Assembly (NCBI RefSeq): GCF_004801315.1
Contig: NZ_SSNW01000051.1
Coordinates: forward strand, 1 to 42,017
DNA from: Deinococcus sp. Arct2-2
Lineage (GTDB): Bacteria; Deinococcota; Deinococci; Deinococcales; Deinococcaceae
DNA: 42,017 nt
Direction: 5' to 3'
The position numbers and the translations under genes are program-made. This document shows positions 34,548 to 41,430 of this stretch, one piece after another. The notes below the pieces were generated by a model. That model made no database searches. It was given only the letters and a program-made list of their open reading frames with translations, and was not told the origin of the DNA. Each line of letters opens with the position of its first letter. Position 1 is the stretch's first letter.

Positions 34548-34602
34548 GAGCAACAGGCAGCGCGGTTCCAGAACCTCAGCGGAACCGCGCCGCCTGTTGC
34601 TC
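34548..34602. terminator. Long inverted repeat between convergent genes
   Basis: Arms 34548-34569 and 34581-34602 pair over 22 bp with one mismatch (GAGCAACAGGC and GCGCGGTTCC against GGAACCGCGC and GCCTGTTGCTC), around an 11-nt loop. It sits between the stop of the 33472 gene and the end of the minus-strand 34700 gene. A bidirectional terminator is the natural role, although neither side has a U tract. Confidence 0.65.
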
Positions 34603-34699
34603 CTGCTCCGCTCCTGGTTCTGCCACAGGGCAAGTTGAAGTTGGTGGATCAGGAGATGTCCGTGTTGGCGGCGCGGGCAATGACTCTGCGCCGTTCACC

Positions 34700-35170
34700 T
34701 TAAGGATTGGCCGCCTGCCAGTCTTCAACGAACTGGGCGAACATGAACCGGGCATCCTCCAGCAGCCGCAGCCTGATGGCGGTCTCACCGGGACTCACCT
34801 GGCCGTATTTGACGCCTGACCAACGGAGTGGGCTGTTGGAGAACCAGACGCCTGTTGCCTGCACCTCATTGGACACACGGCCCGAAACCAAGGTTTCTAC
34901 AGCGCTGCTCCCGCGCACCGGCGTGACGTTCAGGAACAGGGTCAGGGCAGCGGGCGACTTGCTGCAGCCGGGGGCCTCCACAAACCGCACGCCCTGGCTG
35001 TGGAGGAAGGATTTCAGCTCGCTATAGAGGCGATCTGCCAGCGTGGAAGGGGTTGACCCAGGCACGCCTGAGACGAAGACCGAAGTTGTGGGGTTCAGGC
35101 AGAGCGTCACTCCCGCCAGAGAGGGTGGGGCGCTCATGGCCGCAGCCACCCCCAGAGGGCAACGGTACAC
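34700..35170 (-). CDS. Small exported-type protein, distant paralogue of the 21851-22363 product
   Basis: The frame gives about 156 residues with CLNPTTSVFVSGVPGSTPSTLADRLYSEL, a second Cys (EAPGCSKSP) and the tail RLLEDARFMFAQFVEDWQA, matching the layout of the 21851-22363 protein. The start is uncertain. GTG 35170 has no SD sequence and gives no proper signal peptide. An ATG at 35271 has plausible context but lies in another frame, which runs into a stop in the region where this one takes over. The 5' end may therefore be frameshifted, with a signal peptide lost. It follows the 35787 gene closely and is probably co-transcribed. Confidence 0.55.
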   Translation of the reverse strand: MYRCPLGVAAAMSAPPSLAGVTLCLNPTTSVFVSGVPGSTPSTLADRLYSELKSFLHSQGVRFVEAPGCSKSPAALTLFLNVTPVRGSSAVETLVSGRVSNEVQATGVWFSNSPLRWSGVKYGQVSPGETAIRLRLLEDARFMFAQFVEDWQAANP

Positions 35171-35295
35171 CAGGCGCGCCGCACCCGGCTCCGCCGCCTT
35201 TTCGGCAGCGCCGGGCGGAGGCCGCCCAGCGGAAGCTCTGCAGCTGAATCATTCACCGCCCTGCTCTTCATGTTGAGTCCTCCCAGTGCAGTTGT

Positions 35296-35787
35296 TCACT
35301 GCTTGTAGCGTCCGTAATGCGCCTCGGCGGTGCCTTTCAGGTTCTGGAGCACCATGATGTCGGCCCCGGTGGAATCCTTCTCAAAATGCACGGCCCAGGT
35401 TTCAGGGTTGATCTTGTTTGTCTGCCAGCTGTTTGACGGCGTGCAGGTGTAGCCTTTGCTGACCCCCTCGCTTGGGCGGTAGGTGATCTTGTCGCCGGCC
35501 ATTTTCACCGTGCCCTTCTCGTAGAAGTAGGCCTTGGAGGTGCAGCTGTAGGTGGTCAGGGACAGCAGCCTGGTGCGCTCATAGTGGCCACTGGCCAGGA
35601 AAGTGACGATCTCTGAAGCGCCGCTGGCGTCCTGCCATTTGTTGGTGTTGAGGTCGTAATACTCGGTGGACGACAGCGTGCCGTACAGCCAGCTGCCAAG
35701 CAGGGGTGCCCGGATAGGCGGCCCGCTCTGCACGGCGAGGGTGGTGGACGTCAGGACGAAAGACAGGCTGAGCATGTACCGGTGCAT
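35296..35787 (-). CDS. Exported protein of unknown function, lipocalin-like size
   Basis: The 163-residue protein has a signal peptide (MLSLSFVLTSTTLAVQSG). Its mature part starts LLGSWLYGTLSSTEYYDL and is almost entirely beta-strand: VTFLASGHYERTRLL, KAYFYEKGTVKMAGDKITYRPSEG, WAVHFEKDSTGADIMVLQN. GSW at the N-terminus and a strand-rich pattern recall lipocalin or calycin folds, but the match is too weak to name. Two Cys (TYSCTS and YTCTPS) could pair. ATG 35787 has GGGAG at 9 nt. The nearest upstream repeat-type promoter on this strand is P10 at 36371. Confidence 0.72.
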   Translation of the reverse strand: MHRYMLSLSFVLTSTTLAVQSGPPIRAPLLGSWLYGTLSSTEYYDLNTNKWQDASGASEIVTFLASGHYERTRLLSLTTYSCTSKAYFYEKGTVKMAGDKITYRPSEGVSKGYTCTPSNSWQTNKINPETWAVHFEKDSTGADIMVLQNLKGTAEAHYGRYKQ

Positions 35788-35988
35788 TGGAGGTTCTCCC
35801 AGATGAGACGCCGCAGTTCTGGACGCCGTAGTTTTGATGTGCAGGGGTTGGCGTGACGACTGGTACCTGGCTCCAGGCTTGAGGACGCCGCACAGGCCAG
35901 TGCCGCGCAACCCCGAGAGGTGGCTGGAACACGCGGGGCGGGGCGCGCCCGTGCGCGTGTGGCCCCGGCGGCCGCCGCAGGCGAGGCG

Positions 35989-36351
35989 CTACAGCCTCTG
36001 CCCACAAGAGGGTTCCTCGTGCGCAGGGCGGGGCGAGGGAAGGTCGCAGGCAGTCCGCAGACTGGCGTGTCCAGAAGGCTTTGTGCTGGTCGCGTCCCTC
36101 ACCGCACTGCTCTGGAGCAGGCTCAGGGCGCGTTCTCTGTGCCGAGTCCAGCCGCGCCTGAGCCGCACAGTCGCCCCCTCAGCCGGGCCGTTGCCGCCGG
36201 TGGGTACGGCCTTCAGGCTCGGCACGGAACTGCATAGACCGTGTGCTGGCTGAAGCGGCGTCAGCCGGTTCTGAGTGCCTGGTCTGGCGGAGGTCACTGG
36301 GTTGGTGGGGCTGAACTTCCACTGACGAGCAGCAGGGGTGGATGAGCGCAT
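35989..36351 (-). other. Doubtful ORF behind promoter P10
   Basis: ATG 36351 has a textbook SD sequence (AGGAGG) and stands about 20 nt after the P10 -10 box, so translation signals are excellent. The 120-residue frame (MRSSTPAARQWKF then low-complexity Pro/Arg/Ser text) does not look like a folded protein and overlaps the dispersed repeat. I read it as the start of a former secreted protein whose frame was lost. Transcription from P10 may now serve the 35787 and 34700 genes. Confidence 0.4.
36009..36114. repeat. About 105-bp dispersed repeat, second copy
   Basis: Diverged copy of 25692-25796 (shared CAGAAG-CTTTGT-CTGGTCGCGTC and ACTGCTCT). Here it lies between the 35787 gene and promoter P10; the other copy is just upstream of the SARP-like gene. 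Confidence 0.55.
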
Positions 36352-36370
36352 GGTTCCTCCTGGTGGGCCT

Positions 36371-36404
36371 ACCCTAAAACCTCCACCCTGATTCCCGCGT
36401 GATT
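36371..36404 (-). promoter_or_regulatory. Repeat-type promoter P10 (minus strand)
   Basis: Minus strand: AATCA-cgcggg-AATCA, 12 bp, then TAGGGT. Followed by AGGAGG and ATG 36351, whose frame appears broken. Confidence 0.78.
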
Positions 36405-36500
36405 GGGCCGCGTTCTTTCTGGTCGCCCGCTGACAGCGCCTGCCTGGGGGGTTGGGCCCGGCAGACACGGCCCTGAACCTCCGAAAAGCGTGCTGTCCCC

Positions 36501-36534
36501 AATCACGGGCCGATCAGACCAGCCGGGTCACGCT
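36501..36534 (+). promoter_or_regulatory. Repeat-type promoter P11 (for the delta-60 lipoprotein operon)
   Basis: Plus strand: AATCA-cgggcc-GATCA, 12 bp, then CACGCT (one mismatch to TANGST). The leader to ATG 36565 is about 24 nt with AAGGAGG. Confidence 0.72.
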
Positions 36535-36564
36535 GTCCTCGCCATACGGCAAGGAGGCTTCACC

Positions 36565-38436
36565 ATGAATAAGACCCTGACCGCCAGCACCCTGCTGCTG
36601 ACCGCCCTACTCTCGGCCTGCACCACAGGCGGCACCTCCCCGACGCCCAGCATCAAGACCACTGAACTCACTCCGGCGAGTGTCAGTGTTCAGGTCGGCC
36701 AGACGGCTGCCTTGAGCGCCACAGCCAAGGACGAGCAGGGCCAGGCCATCCCCAATGTCGGCTTTACCTGGAAATCCAACCAGGAGGCCGTGGCGAAGGT
36801 CGTCGGAGGCGTCGTCACGGGCCTGAGCATCGGAGCGGCGGGCATCACGGCCAGCGCGGGCGGGGTAAGCAGCAACGCGGCCAGTGTGACGGTCACCCAG
36901 AACCAGCCTCAGCCGGGCGGCAGCTTCGACCTGACCGTGTCCGGCGATAAACTGCCGGTCATCACCGGAACGGGCGCGAGTCTAACGGTGAACGTGACGC
37001 GCCGGGGCGGCTTCACCGGTGCCGTGACGCTGGGCCTGACGGGCCTGCCCACCGGGGCCAGCGGCGCCGCCATCACCATCCCGGGGGGTCAGACCAGCGC
37101 TGTGGTCACGGTGAGCGCGGCTGCGGCTGCCCCGCACTCGCAGCCCACCGCAGTGACGCTCAGGGGCACTGCCACTGGAGTGTCCGACGTTTCCAAAACG
37201 GTGACCGTCACGGTGCGGGGCCCCGCAGGCAGCCTGGACACCACGTTCGGTGCGGGCGGCGTCGCCGTGAATGCCGTCGGCACGGGGGAAGACTACAGTT
37301 ACGCCCTGGCCGTGCAGCCCGACGGCAAAGTGCTGATGGCGGGCACGGCCTTTGCCTCCTCTGATGACTTTGCGGTGGTGCGGTACACCCGTGACGGCGC
37401 GCTCGACCCCACCTTCGGCACAGGCGGTAAGGTGCTCGTCGACTTTGCGGGCAAATCGGATATCGCCCGCGCCTTGGCCTTTCAGGAAGACGGCAAGATC
37501 GTCGTCGCGGGCAGCATGACCAACGCTGCGAATGAAGAACGCTTCGGGATCGCCCGCCTGACGGCGACAGGCAGCTTGGATACCACCTTTGGCGAGGGTG
37601 GCCGGGTCACGCCCACTTTTCCCGGCTCCTCAGCAGACCGTGCTCAGGCGCTGCTGGTGCAGGCCGACGGCAAGGTCGTCACCGGCGGTTTTGCTTCCTT
37701 CGCCTCGGGCACGACCGGGCAGGACTTCGCGCTGGTGCGGTACAGCGTGAACGGCGTTCTGGACACAGGTTTTGGCTCGGGCGGCGTCGTCACCACAGCA
37801 CTGGGCGGCAGTAACGCCAAGGACACGGTGCGGGCGCTCGCGGCGCAGGGGAACCGGATCGTGGCCGTGGGCGGCGACGGTGACTTCAAGGCGGCGCGCT
37901 ATACCCCGGGCGGGCAGCTTGACGCCTCCTTCGGCTCGGGCGGCAAGCTGAGCGCCCTCTTTGCGGGCAGCATCGGCGTGGCGAACGCGGTTGCCGTGGA
38001 TGCCCAGGGCCGCCTGGTGCTGGCCGGAAACAGCGAGAACGACACCGCCGTGGTTCGGCTGGGTGCAGACGGTGCACTGGACACAACCTTCGGCACGGGC
38101 GGCCAGCAGGTTGTCAGGCTCAGTGAGAACTGGGACAGCGCCACGGGCGTCGCCGTGCAGGCCGACGGCAAGCTCGTGCTGGGCGGCTGGGTATATGAGG
38201 GCAATTCGTCTGCCGGGAACTTCGCCGTGACCCGCTTGGAGGCGAACGGGACGCGGGACGCGGGCTTCGGCCAGGGCGGCACAGCCCTCACGCCCGTCGC
38301 CCCCGGCTCCAAGGCCGATGAGGCGCAGGCGCTGGTCCTGCAACCAGACGAGCGCATCCCAGCCACCCGCATCGTGCTGGGCGGGCACCGCAACGACGCC
38401 AACAACGACTTCGTCCTCACCCGCTACTGGCCCTGA
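36565..38436 (+). CDS. Lipoprotein with Ig-like domain and seven delta-60 repeats
   Basis: The 623-residue protein has a lipoprotein signal (LLLTALLSACTTGG; lipobox LSAC, lipidated Cys19). A BIG_2-type Ig domain follows (KTTELTPASVSVQVGQTAALSA, WKSNQEAVAKV). A second beta-sandwich covers about residues 120-215 (FDLTVSGDKLPVITG, VTLGLTGLPTGASG). Seven repeats of the delta-60 kind complete it, each marked LDTTFGxGG with QPDGKVLMAG-like turns. They begin LDTTFGAGG and run through to RDAGFGQGG. It is probably an outer-surface propeller. ATG 36565 has AAGGAGG at 7 nt. It heads an operon with the 38514 and 40009 genes. Confidence 0.9.
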   Translation: MNKTLTASTLLLTALLSACTTGGTSPTPSIKTTELTPASVSVQVGQTAALSATAKDEQGQAIPNVGFTWKSNQEAVAKVVGGVVTGLSIGAAGITASAGGVSSNAASVTVTQNQPQPGGSFDLTVSGDKLPVITGTGASLTVNVTRRGGFTGAVTLGLTGLPTGASGAAITIPGGQTSAVVTVSAAAAAPHSQPTAVTLRGTATGVSDVSKTVTVTVRGPAGSLDTTFGAGGVAVNAVGTGEDYSYALAVQPDGKVLMAGTAFASSDDFAVVRYTRDGALDPTFGTGGKVLVDFAGKSDIARALAFQEDGKIVVAGSMTNAANEERFGIARLTATGSLDTTFGEGGRVTPTFPGSSADRAQALLVQADGKVVTGGFASFASGTTGQDFALVRYSVNGVLDTGFGSGGVVTTALGGSNAKDTVRALAAQGNRIVAVGGDGDFKAARYTPGGQLDASFGSGGKLSALFAGSIGVANAVAVDAQGRLVLAGNSENDTAVVRLGADGALDTTFGTGGQQVVRLSENWDSATGVAVQADGKLVLGGWVYEGNSSAGNFAVTRLEANGTRDAGFGQGGTALTPVAPGSKADEAQALVLQPDERIPATRIVLGGHRNDANNDFVLTRYWP

Positions 38437-38513
38437 ACGGGGGCAGCGGGCGGGGTAGCGAGACCCACCGTCGCCCCCGGCTCATAGCTCACCCCTTCCC
38501 AGGAGACCCTGAG

Positions 38514-39995
38514 ATGCGCACACCTGTTCTGATTGCGGCCACCCTGCTCCTTGGCCTGACCGCCTGTGGCGGCGGCACGCCCTCTAGCAGCCCGAATCCC
38601 GCGCCGCCAACCGCTGCTGAAACGCCTCGAGCCTTTCCCGTGGGGATACCCACCGGAACGCCCACGCAGGCAACCATTGGCGCGGCGGGCGGAACCCTCG
38701 GCACGTCCGGCGGTGCGGTTCGCATCGACATTCCCGCTGGGGCACTCGCTGGTGACCAGACGGTTGGAATCCAACCTATTACCCGTACCGTCCCGGGGGG
38801 CACTGGCCAGGCTTACCGACTGACCTCGGAGGGACTGACCTTCGCCAAGCCTGTCCGCCTCACCTTCGCCTATACAGACCAGGACGTGATCGGCTCGGCA
38901 CCGCTGGCGCTGAGTATCGGTTTTCAGCACCAGAACGGTGTATGGCAGTATTACCATACGCCGACCCGCGATCCCACCGCACAAACCGTTTCCGTCGAAA
39001 CCACCCATTTTAGCGACTGGTCGCTGCTGGAAGGGGTACAGCTCCGGCCCGATCTGTCCGAGGTTGAGATCAGAGAACAGCTTTCGTTGCAGGTCGTGTC
39101 CTGCCTGTGGCCGGAGGATGGTGGACCGGACAAAGTCACATACGGCTACGAGTGCGGCCCCTCGGCGGTGGCCTTTACGGCACGGGACTGGGCGGCGAAT
39201 GGCGTCATGGGCGGCAACGCCAGTGTAGGGACCGTGGGCGATACAGGCACCAGCTCCGGTGCGGCTGTCTACACCGCTCCAGCGAAAAAGCCCAGCCAGA
39301 ACCCTGTCGCGGTGTCGGTGAACGTGTCCGACCTGACTCTGGGCGACATTACCCTGGTCGCCCGGGTGAGGGTCAAAGATCCTGCGAACAGCGACAAGGG
39401 CACCGTCACCTACACCGAAACGGGCACGAAAACCCGGACTGCGGCGGCTCCCTGGGCGGGCGGCGGTCAGAAAACCTATCAGAACAAGCACACCTACACC
39501 GTCACGGGTACGGAAGTCGTGGCGGACGGACGCCTGAACCTGACCTTCGAGCAAGCGGGCACCGCCTCATACGACGAGGCCGATCATCAGGAGTGGAAGG
39601 TTTACTCAGTGTGCCAAGCGGGGGGCCCCGAGGTGTTGCGCGAGCACCACATCCATGACCTGAAGTACAGCATGACCGGCCTGCTCAAGGCGCCGGCCAA
39701 AGGCGACCTCCTCGTGAAGGACGGCGACTACCAGCTCTTCGTGAACACTGCTTCTGGCCAGATGGGCGGCCCCTACACCCGGTGGAGCTGGTACAAGCTG
39801 TACTGCGGCGGCGAGCAAGACGACCGGGTCGACCGCACGGAGACGTACCCAGTGACTGCGGACATCAACCGCGTTTTGCAGGGGAAAGTTGGGCCGAGCG
39901 GTGAATTGAGAGGGTCATACGAGACCCAGGGCGAGGCGCTGAACATGCCCACGACCATCCGTGTGGAGTGGAACCTTTCGCCCGAATCACAGTGA
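38514..39995 (+). CDS. Lipoprotein with ZU5-like domain
   Basis: The 493-residue protein has lipobox LTAC (LLLGLTACGGG) and a Pro/Ser-rich linker. A ZU5-like domain follows (about residues 53-150: ATIGAAGGTLGTSGGAVRIDIPAGALAGDQTVGIQPI, then LTFAYTDQDV), then TTHFSDWSLL, an extracellular beta-sandwich motif common after such domains. The C-terminal 330 residues are beta-rich with several Cys (VSCLWP, YECGPS, SVCQAG, LYCGGE) and unassigned. ATG 38514 has AGGAGA at 8 nt, 78 bp after the previous stop, so it is likely co-transcribed from P11. It is anchored to the envelope like its neighbour. Confidence 0.85.
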   Translation: MRTPVLIAATLLLGLTACGGGTPSSSPNPAPPTAAETPRAFPVGIPTGTPTQATIGAAGGTLGTSGGAVRIDIPAGALAGDQTVGIQPITRTVPGGTGQAYRLTSEGLTFAKPVRLTFAYTDQDVIGSAPLALSIGFQHQNGVWQYYHTPTRDPTAQTVSVETTHFSDWSLLEGVQLRPDLSEVEIREQLSLQVVSCLWPEDGGPDKVTYGYECGPSAVAFTARDWAANGVMGGNASVGTVGDTGTSSGAAVYTAPAKKPSQNPVAVSVNVSDLTLGDITLVARVRVKDPANSDKGTVTYTETGTKTRTAAAPWAGGGQKTYQNKHTYTVTGTEVVADGRLNLTFEQAGTASYDEADHQEWKVYSVCQAGGPEVLREHHIHDLKYSMTGLLKAPAKGDLLVKDGDYQLFVNTASGQMGGPYTRWSWYKLYCGGEQDDRVDRTETYPVTADINRVLQGKVGPSGELRGSYETQGEALNMPTTIRVEWNLSPESQ

Positions 39996-40008
39996 GGAGA
40001 GAACCACG

Positions 40009-40992
40009 ATGAACAAAACGTCCCAACCAATGTCTGCCCTAGCCCTCCCTAGCCGGCCCATACTCGTCGCAGGGGCCACCGGCGCCATCGGCTCCCAAGT
40101 GGTGCGGGCGCTGCTCGCACGCGGCGCACAGGTGCGCGTGTTCGTCCGCTCGCCCGAAAAAGTTCATGACTTGCCGCCGGAGGTGGAACGCGCTGTCGGC
40201 ACGCTGGAAGACCGCGAGTCTATCGTTCAAGCCCTTAAAGGGAGCCACGCTGCCTTTTACGTCTCGCCGCATGATGAGCGTGAGGAGCAGTTCGCCGAGC
40301 ACTTCGTCTCGGCTTGTGAAGGGGCCGGTGTGCGGCTGGTGTTTTCCGGCGTCCATGCAAGTGGCACCAACCGCCTGAGCCGCTTCATGCAGCGGACGAT
40401 CTTTGGCTTGCTGATGCCGCATTACCAGCCCAAGCTGCGCCTGGCCGAACGGGTGCGCACTTCACACACCAACCCCGTGCTATTGATGCCTGGCAACTAC
40501 TTTCAGATGGATGAAGTGTGCCGGGAGGAGCTGTTGGCCGGACGTTATCCTTTGCCCCTGGGACGGATTCCGCGCGTGGATACGCGGGATGTGGGCGAGG
40601 CGGCGGCGCGGGCCCTGCTCGACGCCTCCGTAAAGAGCGGTGGCTACGCACTCGTTGGACCCGAGTCCTTGAGCGGCGAGGACACGGCGGTCCACTGGAG
40701 CGCGGCGCTGGGGCAGCCTGTGCAGTACGCGCCCAACCTCGCGGAAATGGATGCCCTCTTTGTCCGGGCGTATGGGGGCCGCAAGGCGCTGGACTGCCAA
40801 AAGAGCTACCGGCTGGTCGGCAAAGTCAAGATGGGCACGTCCGCCGCGGATCTCCGGCAGACCACCTTTCTGCTGGGCTGTCCTCCACGCTCTTTTGCCG
40901 AGTACGCCCAGGAGGTGGCGGCAGGGTGGCAGGCGGCGGGGCCGCCGGTTCCCCCTCATGCAGGCCCCCGCCTCCCGTCGGCCGCCTCCTAA
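40009..40992 (+). CDS. NmrA-like NAD(P)-binding protein
   Basis: The 327-residue protein is a Rossmann-fold SDR of the atypical NmrA/TMR type. GATGAIGSQVVRALLARG (family TGATGxxGxxV) lies near the N-terminus, followed by VRVFVRSPEKV and VGTLEDRESIVQALKGSHAAFYVSP. It lacks the SDR Tyr-x3-Lys pair, as many NmrA proteins do, and may sense redox state or reduce a quinone. It has no signal peptide, an odd cytoplasmic member at the end of an operon of two lipoproteins. ATG 40009 has GAGGAGA 13 bp beyond the previous stop. Confidence 0.88.
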   Translation: MNKTSQPMSALALPSRPILVAGATGAIGSQVVRALLARGAQVRVFVRSPEKVHDLPPEVERAVGTLEDRESIVQALKGSHAAFYVSPHDEREEQFAEHFVSACEGAGVRLVFSGVHASGTNRLSRFMQRTIFGLLMPHYQPKLRLAERVRTSHTNPVLLMPGNYFQMDEVCREELLAGRYPLPLGRIPRVDTRDVGEAAARALLDASVKSGGYALVGPESLSGEDTAVHWSAALGQPVQYAPNLAEMDALFVRAYGGRKALDCQKSYRLVGKVKMGTSAADLRQTTFLLGCPPRSFAEYAQEVAAGWQAAGPPVPPHAGPRLPSAAS

Positions 40993-41032
40993 CGGTGGTG
41001 TGGCCTTCATTGACGTCATGACAGGCTGAGGG

Positions 41033-41063
41033 CAGGGGTGGTCTGAACCTCAGACCACCCCTG
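41033..41063 (+). terminator. Hairpin terminator after the NmrA-like gene
   Basis: A perfect 14-bp stem (CAGGGGTGGTCTGA at 41033-41046 and its complement at 41050-41063) with a 3-nt loop lies 40 bp after the stop at 40992. There is no clear U tract. It separates the operon from the IS3 copy. Confidence 0.7.
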
Positions 41064-41100
41064 TAGTGGGCATACCTCGCTTTCACGTACTTGAAGAAAC

Positions 41101-41430
41101 TGATCTTGCTAGGGTTCTGTGGAGGAGGAGTTCAGTCTGACCGACAATGGAGACTGAGATGACCGCCAGTAAAAACCACTACACCGCCGAGTTCAAAGAA
41201 GAAGCCGTGCGTCTGGTGATCAGCAGCCAGAAAAGCTGTGCAGCGATTGCGCGCAACCTCGGTGTGCCGCCCTATTTGGTGGTGCGCTGGAAACAGCAGC
41301 ATGAGCAGCAAGGGGCGGCGGGCCGCCCCCAGTTCACCGGACGCGGTGTCGCCGCGTTGAGTGAGCAGGAAGCGCGATTCAAGAAGTTAGAACGAGAACT
41401 AGAAATTACCCGTCAGGAACGCGATATTCT
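41101..41430 (+). mobile_element. IS3-family element, copy 2, interrupted
   Basis: The terminal repeat (TGATCTTGCTAGGG from 41101) and the next 330 bp are nearly identical to the right end of copy 1. The homology stops inside orfA at about 41430, where an IS110-type sequence begins. The rest of the element must lie beyond that insertion or be lost. Confidence 0.88.
41147..41430 (+). pseudogene. OrfA of IS3 copy 2, truncated
   Basis: The frame is the same as the copy 1 OrfA, with a few changes (CAAIARNL for CAEIARNL, KQQHEQQG for KQHHDQQG) up to RQERDIL, where it is joined to foreign sequence. The A6G slippery site and the link to orfB are gone, so it cannot make a transposase. It would yield the OrfA regulator with a foreign tail ending near 41500. 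Confidence 0.85.

Noticed and set aside
37630..38420. Minus-strand frames opposite the delta-60 repeats
   Set aside because: Periodic composition mirrors the repeats; no SD sequence or motif.
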